From Streptomyces spinoverrucosus (GTDB lineage: Bacteria > Actinomycetota > Actinomycetes > Streptomycetales > Streptomycetaceae), in contig NZ_BJND01000028.1 in assembly GCF_006539505.1 (NCBI RefSeq), positions 1 to 64,000 of the forward strand: a stretch of DNA of 64,000 bases, read 5' to 3'. The first letter of the stretch is position 1. Each line of letters starts with the position of its first letter. Under the pieces are notes generated by a model, which made no database searches, was not told the origin of the DNA, and was given only the letters and a program-made list of their open reading frames with translations. This document shows positions 34,450 to 43,329 of this stretch, piece by piece. The translations under genes were made by a program, and so were the position numbers.

Positions 34450-36233
34450 CGGGCCTCTCCCCCTTCCATGGCGCCGGCTTCCACGGCACCGGCGTGGATC
34501 TTCCAGAATTCGGCGAATGCGCCGTTCCGCGCGAGGAGTTCCGCGGTCGTGCCCCGCTCCACGATCTCCCCGTCGCGCAGCATCACGACGGTGTCGGCGT
34601 CGGCGATCGTCTCCAGGCGGTGGGCGATGACCAGCGTCGTCCGCTTCTCCCGGGTCTGCGCCAGCGCCTCACGCACCGCCTGCTCGGTCTGCGGGTCGGC
34701 GAAGGCGGTGGCCTCGTCGAGGACCAGGACGGGGGCGTCTGCGAGCAGGGCGCGGGCGATCGAGACGCGCTGCGCCTCGCCGCCGGAGAGGCGGGCGTCC
34801 TCCCCGATCACCGAGTCGTAGCCGCGGGGCAGTTCGAGAACGCGGTCGTGGATGCTCGCCCGGCGGGCGGCGCGGACAACGGCGTCGCGGTCGGCGTGCG
34901 GGACGGCGAGGGCGATGTTGTCCGCGACCGAGGCGCGCAGCAGCCGGACGTCCTGGAAGACGAAGGACACCCGCCGGTACAGCTCCTGACTGCCCACCTC
35001 ACGCAGGTCGACGCCGCCGAGGAGCACGGAGCCGTGCGTCGGGTCGTAGAACCGCGTCAGCAGCTGCACCAGCGTGGACTTGCCACTGCCGGACGGCCCG
35101 ACCACGGCCGTGATCGTCCCCGGCTCCAGCACCAGGTCGATACCGCGCAGCACCTCGCGCCCCGCGGCGCCCTCGTACCCGAAGCGGACGTCCCGCAGCT
35201 CCACCCGGTGTCCCTCGGGCGCCACCGGCCGTACGGGCTCGGGCAGCGACGACTCGGCGAGTACGTCCCGGATGCGGCCTACGGCGCGCCGCGCGGCCTG
35301 CAGGTCGTCGAAGCCGTGCCCGAGCGCGGCCACGGGCGCGGTCAGCCCGAGGCCGAGAAGCAGGAAAGGCAGCAGGTCCGCCGGGGCGAGCCCGCCCCCG
35401 GTGATCCGGTACGCGCCGCCGACCAGCACCGCCAGCAGCACGAACGGCGGCGACAGCGCCACCTGCATCCCGGCGGCGACCCCGGAGAGACCGCGCACCA
35501 TCCGGTAGAAGCTCCGGGTGAAGTCGCCCACGGCGGTACGGAACTTGCCATGTGCCCGCTCCGATCCGCCGAACGCCTTCACCACCGCGATGCCCTGCAC
35601 GAACTCGACCACCGACGCCGAGATCCGCCCCATCGCGGCGTCGAACTCCTTCTGCTCGCGCAGCCGCGCGGGGGTCATCATCAGCGGCACCAGCGCGACC
35701 GCCAGCAGCACGGGGATCAGTGTGATCAGTGTCAGCCGCCAGTCCACGGTGAGGAGGTAGCCGAGCGAGACCAGCGGCACCACGAAGGCGGAGACCAGCT
35801 CGCCCGGCGTGTGGGCGATGAACGGGTGCACGGCGCTGACGTCCTCACCCACCAGCTTCGCCAGCTCCCCGTTGCGCCGCCGCGCCAGCCAGCCGATCGG
35901 CACCCGCCCGAGCCGCGCGGCGAGTTGCCGGCGCAGCGACAGCTGCACCCGGGTGTCGAGGAGGTGTCCGACGCCGGACGAGGCGGCCGTGAACAGCAGC
36001 CGTACGAGCAGCCCTGCCGCGCCCGCGATCACGACGCCCCGCACGTGCCCGTCGTCGGCCTGCCCTGGCGCCAGCAGCGTACGGCCGAGCTCGACGACCG
36101 CGAGCAGCGGCGCCAGGCCGGCGACAGCGCCGATGACCTGCAGGACGACGACAATGGCGAAGCCGCCCGCGTACGGGCGCAACAGACGGGCCACGCCCGG
36201 TGGTGGCGGCGCGGTGGTTCCGGTGGAAGTCAT
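34446..36233 (-). CDS. ABC transporter with fused permease and ATPase, IrtA/YbtP-like partner
   Basis: 595 aa with an ATG start at 36233 and GGTGAG upstream. The N-terminal membrane domain includes VGHLLDTRVQLSLRRQLAAR and RRNGELAKLVGEDVSAVHPF. The ATPase domain has Walker A GPSGSGKST, LSGGEAQR and VLVLDEATAFADP. There is no separate siderophore-interacting domain as in mycobacterial IrtA. It forms a heterodimer with the next gene (4-bp overlap). It is divergent from the AraC gene, with 89 bp between them. Confidence 0.85.
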   Translation of the reverse strand: MTSTGTTAPPPPGVARLLRPYAGGFAIVVVLQVIGAVAGLAPLLAVVELGRTLLAPGQADDGHVRGVVIAGAAGLLVRLLFTAASSGVGHLLDTRVQLSLRRQLAARLGRVPIGWLARRRNGELAKLVGEDVSAVHPFIAHTPGELVSAFVVPLVSLGYLLTVDWRLTLITLIPVLLAVALVPLMMTPARLREQKEFDAAMGRISASVVEFVQGIAVVKAFGGSERAHGKFRTAVGDFTRSFYRMVRGLSGVAAGMQVALSPPFVLLAVLVGGAYRITGGGLAPADLLPFLLLGLGLTAPVAALGHGFDDLQAARRAVGRIRDVLAESSLPEPVRPVAPEGHRVELRDVRFGYEGAAGREVLRGIDLVLEPGTITAVVGPSGSGKSTLVQLLTRFYDPTHGSVLLGGVDLREVGSQELYRRVSFVFQDVRLLRASVADNIALAVPHADRDAVVRAARRASIHDRVLELPRGYDSVIGEDARLSGGEAQRVSIARALLADAPVLVLDEATAFADPQTEQAVREALAQTREKRTTLVIAHRLETIADADTVVMLRDGEIVERGTTAELLARNGAFAEFWKIHAGAVEAGAMEGGEAR

Positions 36234-36275
36234 GCGCTCACCTTCGCCGCGGCTGCGGCCCGCTGGATTGAAGAA

Positions 36276-36301
36276 ATGTTCCGTCCGGATGTTCCGTCCG
36301 G
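36276..36301. repeat. two tandem 13-bp sites, probable AraC operator
   Basis: ATGTTCCGTCCGG occurs twice back to back (36276-36288 and 36289-36301) between the divergent ABC and AraC genes. AraC-family proteins bind direct repeats, and the spacing suits one dimer. TAGCAT at 36311-36316 may be the -10 of a leaderless AraC transcript starting at ATG 36323. Confidence 0.65.
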
Positions 36302-36322
36302 GCGGGCCCGTAGCATGGACGC

Positions 36323-37357
36323 ATGCCAACTGCCGTGCGCCAGCGCGTCGCTGGCCCCGTGTGGCAGGTCACGCGCCCGGCCCGGCCCGGCCGCGTACCC
36401 GGCGTCGTCCTGGCGGGGCTGCGCGACCGCGGCCCGGCTCCGGTCGACCACCGGCTCGACCCGCACCCCGTGCTGACGCTGGCGCTGGCCTGCGGCGAGG
36501 CGGCGCTCGGCATCGACGAGTCGACGGGGCGGCGGCAGCACCGCGGCAGCCTTGTCACCGGGCTCGGATTCGGCGTCGGCGGTGCGGCGCGGGTGCGGGC
36601 CGCGAACGTCGAGTGGATACAGGTGCGCCTGTCCCCCGCCATCGCGCGCGCCGTGCTGGGCGTGGGCCCTGCTGAGCTGGAGAGCTCCGTGGTGGCCCTG
36701 GACGACCTGTGGGGAGAGCGGCGGGCAGCCCGGCTGCGCGAGCAGCTGGCCGAGGCCGCCTCGTGGGAGGAACGCTTCGCGCTCGTCGAAGCGCTCCTCG
36801 CCCGGCTGTCCGCCACGGGGCCCGCCATCGAGCCGGAGCTGGCCTGGGCCTGGGACCGTATCGTCGCCGGGCACGGCCAGGTGCGGGTCGAGGGGCTGGC
36901 CGACGAGCTGGGCTGGAGCCGCAAGCGCCTGTGGTCCCGCTTCCACGCGCAGCTCGGCCTGCCGCCCAAGCGCGCCGTGAAGCTCGTCCGCTTCGACTGG
37001 GCCGCCACCCGCCTGGCCGGGGGTCAGGCGGCGGCCGGGGTCGCGGCCGACTGCGGCTACGCCGACCAGTCGCATCTGCACCGGGACGTCGTGGCGTTCA
37101 CCGGTGTGACCCCCGGGGCCGTGGCCGGCCAGTCGCTCGTCGCGACGGCCGACCTGGCGTGGGTGGACCACGTGCCGCGTCTCTCGGCACGATGGGGCAA
37201 TGCCCCAGCCTCCCGTTTCGACGGGCCGCACCGGCCACCGCCGCCAACCGGCGGAGATGGCCGAGGTGGACGGGTTCCCGGGCGGAGTACGGATGTACGG
37301 TCCCGTCACCGGCGCCGACACCCCGCTCGCGCCGCCGATGCGGGTGACTCCGGCTGA
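36323..37357 (+). CDS. AraC-family transcriptional regulator
   Basis: 344 aa with an ATG start at 36323. Residues ~1-170 are an effector/dimerisation domain of the DUF6597-like type with no clear ligand. Residues ~185-265 carry two helix-turn-helix units, VRVEGLADELGWSRKRLWSRF and AAGVAADCGYADQSHLHRDVV. The last ~60 residues, after WVDHVPRLSARWG, are Arg/Pro-rich and unlike the family, so the natural stop may have been lost or a frameshift may lie near 37200. It probably controls the divergent siderophore-type ABC genes through the 13-bp tandem repeat. Confidence 0.82.
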   Translation: MPTAVRQRVAGPVWQVTRPARPGRVPGVVLAGLRDRGPAPVDHRLDPHPVLTLALACGEAALGIDESTGRRQHRGSLVTGLGFGVGGAARVRAANVEWIQVRLSPAIARAVLGVGPAELESSVVALDDLWGERRAARLREQLAEAASWEERFALVEALLARLSATGPAIEPELAWAWDRIVAGHGQVRVEGLADELGWSRKRLWSRFHAQLGLPPKRAVKLVRFDWAATRLAGGQAAAGVAADCGYADQSHLHRDVVAFTGVTPGAVAGQSLVATADLAWVDHVPRLSARWGNAPASRFDGPHRPPPPTGGDGRGGRVPGRSTDVRSRHRRRHPARAADAGDSG

Positions 37358-37776
37358 CGGCGGCTTCGTGGGACGGTGCGATCCGGGCATCGCGCACGAA
37401 GGACCACCCGGCTACGGCTACTGGTGCGAGTGCTGGACCGAAAACCTCACCGCTGAGGCAGCCCACCCCCCACCACGCTGCACGCAACGTTCGACGCGTA
37501 CTCCGCTCCACAGGCCGACCGATGGTGAGCAGTCGCTCTCAGGACCTTCACGCCAGCCCTGGACCCCAAGCCTGCGACGAGGCATGGACCTGGCTAAATG
37601 AGACGACGTCCAAGTGCGCGGAGCGCACGGCCATGTGTCGGAAGGCGTGGGAGGAGGCCAGACGGTCATCTGGTTGGTCCGTCGGACCGCAGGCCCCTCT
37701 CCCCGCCTCCCCCGCCTCCGCATGTCAGGTCGTGCTGCTCCGGTTCACGTCACCGCGGTCGCCGTACGCCGGAGGA
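37358..37776. other. 419-bp interval between AraC and propeller genes
   Basis: A plus-strand frame from 37200 continues here (YGYWCECWTENL near 37420-37450) but resembles no family I recognise and has no ribosome binding site. No clear terminator apart from a weak GGTCCG/CGGACC hairpin near 37677. Confidence 0.35.
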
Positions 37777-40431
37777 TCACCGCAGGCGCCGTACATCGAT
37801 GGACCAGATCCCGCGTCCGTGCGTGGCCGCGTACAGGCGCCCGTCCGGACCGGTCTTGAGCTGGAGCACGGCGGTGGTCGGCAGGTTGGTGCCGGCCACC
37901 TTCCAGCCGGACGACTTCGGTGTGCGGACCAGGACGCCGAGGTCCGTGCCCAGGGCGATCGTGCCGTTCTTCAGCAGGACCACCGAGTTGGCGGGCACGT
38001 CCGGCAGGTTGCCGGAGACGTCCGTCCAGGTCGCGCCGCCGTCCTTGGTCTCGAAGAGGTGACCGACGCCCGCGCCGGGGCCCTCCGTCCACTTCCGGGA
38101 GAAGCCGTTGACGGCGAGCAGGACGTGGTCGGAGTTCGCCGGGTCGACGGCGAGACCGGACAGGTAGCGGTTGGGGACCGTGCTCTCGGCGGGCAGGTTC
38201 AGCTCGTGCCAGCCGGTGCCGTCGGCGTTGCCGACCGCGATGCCCCGGGCGAAGCCCTGGTTGTTGCAGGGGCCGCACCAGGCCGCGTACACCTTGCCGC
38301 CGGAGGAGGCGACCGCCGTAGCCGTGCGGCCCTCGCCCAGGTCGAAGGCCTTGAACCACTCGCTGCCGCTGCGGATCCCGTAGCCCTTGGTGTTGATCCA
38401 GATGTGGCGGCCGCCGGCGACCCAGGTGTTCTTGTCCTTGATGTCGGCGCTCAACGGCGCGATGAAGCGCGCCTCGGCCGTCTCGTTGTCGGGCGGCGCG
38501 ACCGAGTACGACGTGGCCTTCGACTGGTCGTCGATCCAGCTGCCGTCGTTCACCGCGCAGTTCTGCGTGACGGACACCGAGAGGTAGACGTACTCCTCGG
38601 CGATGTTGCACCCGTTGTCCGGGTCGGTGAGGGTGTCGCCGCCGTCGCCGCCGAAGTTGGAGCCCATCACCCGGTCGCCGGGCCGCAGCATGGACTGGCC
38701 GTTGTCCTGCAGACCGCCGGTGATGGCGATGCCGCGCTTGGCCGGGTCGGTGCCGACGCCCACCGAGTAGTACTGCAGGGCGTCCATCGAGCCGTCGTTC
38801 AGGGACGTCCAGTCGGTGGCGTGACCGTCGGCGTTCGCGTTGCCGTCGACCGGGCGCCGGTAGACGCCGCCGTCGTTGCCGACGAGGACGTACGGCTTGC
38901 CGTAGTAGCTGCCGATCGCCACCGCGTGCTGGTCGGGGTGCGTGGTCTGCGGGCAGTCGCCGGACTGCTTGGCCGGGTCGATGGACCAGCAGTCGAAGCC
39001 GAAGTTCCAGTACGGGCCCGGGACGGTCCAGGTCTTTCCGCCGTCCTTGGTCTCGAAGACCTCCTCCAGACCGGCGTACACATGGTCGGGGTTCTTCGGG
39101 TCGACGGTGAGGAACTGGTTGTACCAGGCCTGGATGCCGGGCTGGTAGCCGTCGCCGGTGAGCGCCGAGCCGGAGTCGCGGAGCTGCTTGTAGTCGGCGA
39201 TCCTCGTCCACTTGCCGGTCGGTGAGCCGGACTTGGAGACGTAGATGCCCGCGAGGCCGCTGTCCGGGTTGGTGGCCATCTGCTGCGGCGACTGGTCGAT
39301 GGCGTAGTACCGCGACCCGTCCGCGCTGCGCGCGAAGCTGACGTTGCCGACGTCCTCCGCGTTGGTCGGCAGCTCACCGAGGTCGGTCAGCCGCTCCCAG
39401 CCGTTACGGCCCTTGGTGTAGAAGCCGTTGTAGGTGTCGCCGCTGCGCCAGCCGATCGCGAGGACGACCTTGCTCGGGTCTTTGGGGTCGATGGCGATGT
39501 CGTTCGCGATGTTCTTGTACGCGGCGTCCTCGTCGTCGTCCTTCGGGCCGCCCGGCAGATAGTCCGGGTTGGGCGCGAACTCCAGCTTCCAGGCGCCCTT
39601 GAACGTCTTGGTGCTGTGGCTCCACACGCCCCGCGTGGTCGCCGCCCACACCTTGTCGCCGGCGAAGCGCAGCGCGTTGATGGACGTCGACTCCAGCTCG
39701 TCGCCGCCGACCCGGTCGCGCCGGCTGAACTTGCCGTGGCGCGGGTCCTTCAGGACGTAGACGCCGGTGCCGAGGAAGGCGGTCGCGCTGGTGTTGGCCT
39801 CTCCGGTGGCGTACCAGAGGCGGCCGCGCGGGTCGAGTTGCAGGTCGCCGGTGGACAGGGCGGGCAGCTCGTCGGAGATGTTCGTCCAGTGGCCGCCGCC
39901 GGTGCGCGACCGGAAGACGCCGCCGTTGGCCGAGCCCGCGTATACGTACCCGCGGTTGTCGGCCGCCATGCCGGTCACCCGGCCGGTCACCTGGCCCGCG
40001 CCGCCGCTGGAGTTGGAGTTGATGTCCCGGTAGCGGGGGTCGTCGGCGTCGTACGGCAGCCGGGTGTCGTTACGCCAACCTCCCTTGGTGCTGGGCAGAT
40101 TCAGCATCTCCCCGTACGCCGCCCCGAACGCGCCCGGCGCCACGATGCCGCCCGGCGCGGTGCGGGCCTGGGCGTACTCCTCGGCCCGCGCGGCGATGTG
40201 CTCGTTCTCCTCGCCGCCGTCTCCGGGTTCCTCTTCCCCTGGTTCGTCTTCCGCCGAAAACGAAAGGCCCCCCTGCTGTTCATGCAGGTGGGCCCGTTCG
40301 TCCAGGACGCGGACGCCGAACGGATCGTCGCCGCCGGGTGCCGCCTGGGCCTGAGTGATCGTCAGGCCCAGTGCGGCGGAGGTGGCGAGTACCGCCCATA
40401 TGCGTCTCGCTCGCCGACCGCTGACTGCCAT
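37777..40431 (-). CDS. large secreted beta-propeller protein (BNR/sortilin-VPS10-like)
   Basis: 884 aa with an ATG start at 40431. A Sec-type signal (RRARRIWAVLATSAALGLT, cleavage after AQA) is followed by a linker rich in Glu/Gly (residues ~60-75). The rest is built of BNR/WD-like blades with Asp-box repeats: SRTGGGHWTNI, ETKDGGKTWTVPG, VGNDGGVYRRP, ETKDGGATWTDVSG. The architecture matches GH74-type or sialidase-like propellers, but no catalytic pair of aspartates can be fixed with confidence. The low-GC upstream stretch (40480-40550) includes GCTGT/ACAGC around GAA (40473-40485), a possible operator. Probably an extracellular carbohydrate-active or binding protein; function unproven. Confidence 0.8.
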   Translation of the reverse strand: MAVSGRRARRIWAVLATSAALGLTITQAQAAPGGDDPFGVRVLDERAHLHEQQGGLSFSAEDEPGEEEPGDGGEENEHIAARAEEYAQARTAPGGIVAPGAFGAAYGEMLNLPSTKGGWRNDTRLPYDADDPRYRDINSNSSGGAGQVTGRVTGMAADNRGYVYAGSANGGVFRSRTGGGHWTNISDELPALSTGDLQLDPRGRLWYATGEANTSATAFLGTGVYVLKDPRHGKFSRRDRVGGDELESTSINALRFAGDKVWAATTRGVWSHSTKTFKGAWKLEFAPNPDYLPGGPKDDDEDAAYKNIANDIAIDPKDPSKVVLAIGWRSGDTYNGFYTKGRNGWERLTDLGELPTNAEDVGNVSFARSADGSRYYAIDQSPQQMATNPDSGLAGIYVSKSGSPTGKWTRIADYKQLRDSGSALTGDGYQPGIQAWYNQFLTVDPKNPDHVYAGLEEVFETKDGGKTWTVPGPYWNFGFDCWSIDPAKQSGDCPQTTHPDQHAVAIGSYYGKPYVLVGNDGGVYRRPVDGNANADGHATDWTSLNDGSMDALQYYSVGVGTDPAKRGIAITGGLQDNGQSMLRPGDRVMGSNFGGDGGDTLTDPDNGCNIAEEYVYLSVSVTQNCAVNDGSWIDDQSKATSYSVAPPDNETAEARFIAPLSADIKDKNTWVAGGRHIWINTKGYGIRSGSEWFKAFDLGEGRTATAVASSGGKVYAAWCGPCNNQGFARGIAVGNADGTGWHELNLPAESTVPNRYLSGLAVDPANSDHVLLAVNGFSRKWTEGPGAGVGHLFETKDGGATWTDVSGNLPDVPANSVVLLKNGTIALGTDLGVLVRTPKSSGWKVAGTNLPTTAVLQLKTGPDGRLYAATHGRGIWSIDVRRLR

Positions 40432-40674
40432 GAAGTGCCTCCCCTAAGAAGCGCGTGATGCACATGACACTTGCTGTGAAACAGCTTTGATGAAAGGGGA
40501 GTTGTGGGGGATCTGAAAATGGCAATCAGTATGTAAAAGAATCTTCAGCGACGCAGCGCCGGAGTTGGCCGAGTACGGCCGGGTCGCCTGCTGAGCAACA
40601 AGGCGCCCGTGGCCGAGGGCGACCTGTCTGGCCAGGCGGCCATGCACACCAGCCTCGGAGTGATCCGGTGGTAG

Positions 40675-41340
40675 TCACGCGGTCCCGCAGCGTCTGCGGA
40701 GAACCTCAACGCCGTCGCCTTCGAGGTCTTCGCAGTACGTCGAGCGCCCGGTCATCGCCATCACCAGAGCCAAGGTGGCACCGGAGACGAGCTGCCCGGA
40801 ACCGGCGGTGAAGGGGCCGTCGTTCGCGACGAGTCTCAGGCCGCCGATACGTCCCTTGGCGACGACCACGAGGTCCGTTCCCTGGTAGTACTCGGCCACC
40901 CGTGTGACCACCTCGATCGGGTACTCGTGGCGGATGCCCAGCGGGCGCCGGATGTCTTCTCCGTGCACGATCGTCTCGCCCAGCATGGCCATGGCAGGGA
41001 GGGGAGGCTTGGTCGTGCTCGGGACCGCGCGCCGGAATCTCTCCAGCGTTTCGGCCGGGGTTGCGCCCAGCTGCTCGGCCAGTCGCATGGCCACCTGCTT
41101 GTCGAAGTCGAACCGACAGCGGATCACGCCCGCCAGCCAGCGCATGGAGTTGAGGCTGGCGGCCGCGGTGAGATGCGCCAGCACCTCGCGCACGGTCAAT
41201 TCGGTGCAAAGCGAGGGTGTTGCCCACTGCTCGTCAGTCACGTCTGCAAGATCAGCCGCCAGCGCCGCTCGCTCAGCGTGGATCAGGGGCCAGACCCCAG
41301 CCCTCCGGCTGCGGTCTGCTGTCAGTTTCGGATCAGTCAT
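40675..41340 (-). CDS. maleylpyruvate isomerase family (mycothiol-dependent/DinB-like) protein
   Basis: 221 aa with an ATG start at 41340. The four-helix DinB/MDMPI fold is suggested by WPLIHAERAALAADLADV, SLCTELTVREVLAHLTAAA and GETIVHGEDIRRPLG. These carry the His...Glu-His-type positions that hold a metal in the family. Members use mycothiol as thiol cofactor, but many have no known substrate. The start of the next conserved block (EYPIEVVTRVAEYY) and the length are normal. Single-gene unit with decayed DNA on its 5' side. Confidence 0.8.
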   Translation of the reverse strand: MTDPKLTADRSRRAGVWPLIHAERAALAADLADVTDEQWATPSLCTELTVREVLAHLTAAASLNSMRWLAGVIRCRFDFDKQVAMRLAEQLGATPAETLERFRRAVPSTTKPPLPAMAMLGETIVHGEDIRRPLGIRHEYPIEVVTRVAEYYQGTDLVVVAKGRIGGLRLVANDGPFTAGSGQLVSGATLALVMAMTGRSTYCEDLEGDGVEVLRRRCGTA

Positions 41341-41414
41341 GCGGCAGCGTCTCCTGTCACGGGTCGTGCTCTGCGTTGCACCTGGGCCGGAACAGGTGGC
41401 GTCCGGCAGGGGCG

Positions 41415-41612
41415 TTCAAGGAGAAGACCCTTGCCCCGAAGCAAAGTCATCGCGGTGGAACATGTAGGCGTGGAAGTCCATCGCCAACACGGCGTTCCCC
41501 GTCCAGCCTTTGGCGCGCGCCCACATCGCGCGCCCCTTCTCCGTGCTGTCGGTGCCCCGGTGCCCTCGCCCGAGACATAGGCGAACGTCGGACCAGGGTT
41601 GTCGGCGCGCAC
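41415..41612 (-). pseudogene. fragment of an NAD(P)-dependent epimerase-like gene
   Basis: Leftward frames give PGPTFAYVSGEGT and then, after a shift, RAMWARAKGWTGNAVLAMDF followed by HAYMFHRDDF. This is the C-terminal part of a short epimerase family (TFVYVSGEGT, GRAMWARVKG in intact members). No start and at least one frameshift near 41570. 41613-41802 holds no other recognisable gene. Confidence 0.55.
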
Positions 41613-41802
41613 CGCTCGGGGGGCTCGCCCCGTATCGCGGAGAAGTCGGTGAAGTCGTCGTGCAGGGAAGGGGCGAAGTCCCTCCGGTGCACGGCCAGGG
41701 AGGGATCGTCCTCGTAGGCGGCGAGCATGGCGGTGACGGGCGGGCGTGTGTCCAAACGTCCGGTACGGGAGGGGTCCCGTGCGTCGAAGCTACTCTGCGG
41801 CC

Positions 41803-42534
41803 GTGACTGTCGATGATCCGTACAGCCGTAAGTACCGTTACTCAGAGGATGGTTGGCTGTGGGCCGGCCTGGCCGCACCCCTGGCCGGAGGCACCTTGCT
41901 GGTCGTACGGCTGGCCCTGGACGACGAGGTGCCGACCACCGTCCCCGTCGCAGTCGGCGCGGCGCTCGCCGCCCTGATCCTGCTCCTGGTGCGCTGGTTC
42001 AACGCGACCGCGACGATCAGCGACGGGAACCATCTGACGGTCCAGGGAGCGTTCCGCAGCCACGCCACGGCCTGGGCGGACGTACAGGGCATCGAGATCG
42101 AGGTGAACCCGGGGGCCGGGGCGCAGGGGGCGCCGATCCGAATCGTCGTGCTCTACGACGCATCAGGCCGGCGGCGCGTCCTGCCGCATCTCAACGACCG
42201 CAACACCCCCGATCTGGAGGGCGAGGTGGCGGCCCTGCGTGAGGTGTGGATGCTGCGCAGGGGTGATGGCTGGGCGCCCATTCCGAAGGCGGCGGACAAG
42301 ATCGCACGCATGCGCAGGCACCCGACACCACTGGTGCACATCGCGGTCAAGGCAATGCTGTGCGCTTTCCTGCTCGCGATCGTGGTCTTCCTCATCGCGC
42401 TGGCCTCGGGCACGTACGACGGCTCCGACGACGTTACCGACACTGTGTTCCACCCCTTGGCGCTGTTCATGGTCCTGCCCCTCGGGGTGTACATCGGCAC
42501 CTTCGTGGTCGGGGCGATCCTCCGCCGTCGCTGA
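41803..42534 (+). CDS. membrane protein with bacterial PH-like domain
   Basis: 243 aa with a GTG start at 41803. TACTCT at 41791-41796 could be a -10 box, and no ribosome binding site is seen, so translation may be leaderless. Two N-terminal helices (LWAGLAAPLAGGTLLVV; AVGAALAALILLLVRWF) lead to a ~90-residue bPH domain (ISDGNHLTVQGAFRSHATAW, IRIVVLYDASGRRRVLPHL). Two C-terminal helices follow (AMLCAFLLAIVVFLIAL; FMVLPLGVYIGTFVVGAIL). Role unknown; such proteins are common in actinobacterial membranes. Confidence 0.78.
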   Translation: MTVDDPYSRKYRYSEDGWLWAGLAAPLAGGTLLVVRLALDDEVPTTVPVAVGAALAALILLLVRWFNATATISDGNHLTVQGAFRSHATAWADVQGIEIEVNPGAGAQGAPIRIVVLYDASGRRRVLPHLNDRNTPDLEGEVAALREVWMLRRGDGWAPIPKAADKIARMRRHPTPLVHIAVKAMLCAFLLAIVVFLIALASGTYDGSDDVTDTVFHPLALFMVLPLGVYIGTFVVGAILRRR

Positions 42535-42566
42535 GGCTCAGGCAGGGCTGTGCATCCTGGTCACCA

Positions 42567-42740
42567 TGACGAACCCCGAGGGCCCATACGTGAAGGTGCA
42601 CTTTCGGCTTCCGTGACGGCGGCTCGGAAGCTGCACGGCAGAGCGCGATCAACGCGTTTCACGAACTGGGAGTCGACGGCGAGGGCATAGAACGTTCGGC
42701 ATGGTCGTCCTGGACGTCCCGCCCACCGCCGGTCTCGGCA
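42567..42740 (+). pseudogene. decayed DUF4265-like fragment
   Basis: A short start MTNPEGPYVKVHFRLP ends in a stop. One frame over, DGGSEAAQSAINAFHELGVD follows, and after another shift MVVLDVPPTAGLG. The VKVHFRL start and the LDVPP block fit DUF4265, a family often found near polymorphic toxins. Two breaks within 170 bp make it non-functional. Confidence 0.4.
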
Positions 42741-42806
42741 AGCGCAATGGCTGGCCGCTTGCGCCGGCTGACGCCGTTCAAGCTGTGTCACCTGGTCAGT
42801 GAATGG

Positions 42807-43316
42807 CTACGGCTCTCTCTGCCGCCCGACCGCCATTCCCTTGCTGAAGCTGCGCGCTGCCAGCCCGAAGAGCAAGCCGCCGAGAATGAACCACGGGTTC
42901 CACAAGGCGAGCGTCCAGAACTTCTGCGCGGCGCTGATCCCGTCGACGGTGGACACTCCGGCGATGAGCAGCACTTCGACAAAAAGCCCCCGGGCCAGCA
43001 GCAGTACGCAGATCGCAACGCCGAGCCACCGGAGCGCACGCCACCGGCGTCCATGCACACCGCGCCGCTGCAGCCCGAGCGCCACCGCGGCGCCGACCAG
43101 GCACAGGAGCCCCACTCCCCAGAGGCCTCCGGCTACGAACCAGGCCGGTCGTTCGGACGCGAGACGCTCGCCGGACGAGACATCCAGCCCCACGTCCCCG
43201 CCGAGGGCCCAGAAGAAATGCAAACCAGCGAAAGCTACCGCCCAACCGGCAGCAAGGCACCCAAAGCAGCGCGACGAACTGAACCGCAACTCGCAACCCC
43301 CGTTGTGCAACCCCAT
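42807..43316 (-). CDS. DUF3995-like four-helix membrane protein
   Basis: 169 aa with an ATG start at 43316. Four hydrophobic segments: GWAVAFAGLHFFWALGG, WFVAGGLWGVGLLCLVGAA, LGVAICVLLLARGLFVEVLL and WFILGGLLFGLAARSF. The FHFFWALGG-type first helix and WNPWFILGGLLF near the end are characteristic. No known activity. Flanked by two broken genes, but this frame is intact. Confidence 0.72.
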   Translation of the reverse strand: MGLHNGGCELRFSSSRCFGCLAAGWAVAFAGLHFFWALGGDVGLDVSSGERLASERPAWFVAGGLWGVGLLCLVGAAVALGLQRRGVHGRRWRALRWLGVAICVLLLARGLFVEVLLIAGVSTVDGISAAQKFWTLALWNPWFILGGLLFGLAARSFSKGMAVGRQREP

Positions 43317-43329
43317 CGCAGCACCCTAC

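Noticed and set aside
32302-36476. long plus-strand frames opposite the ABC genes
   Set aside because: Both ABC proteins have full motifs on the minus strand; these frames have none.
36323-37357. the AraC protein as a GlxA/DJ-1-type regulator
   Set aside because: The N-terminal half lacks the DJ-1/PfpI nucleophile-elbow pattern; only the two C-terminal helix-turn-helix units are secure.
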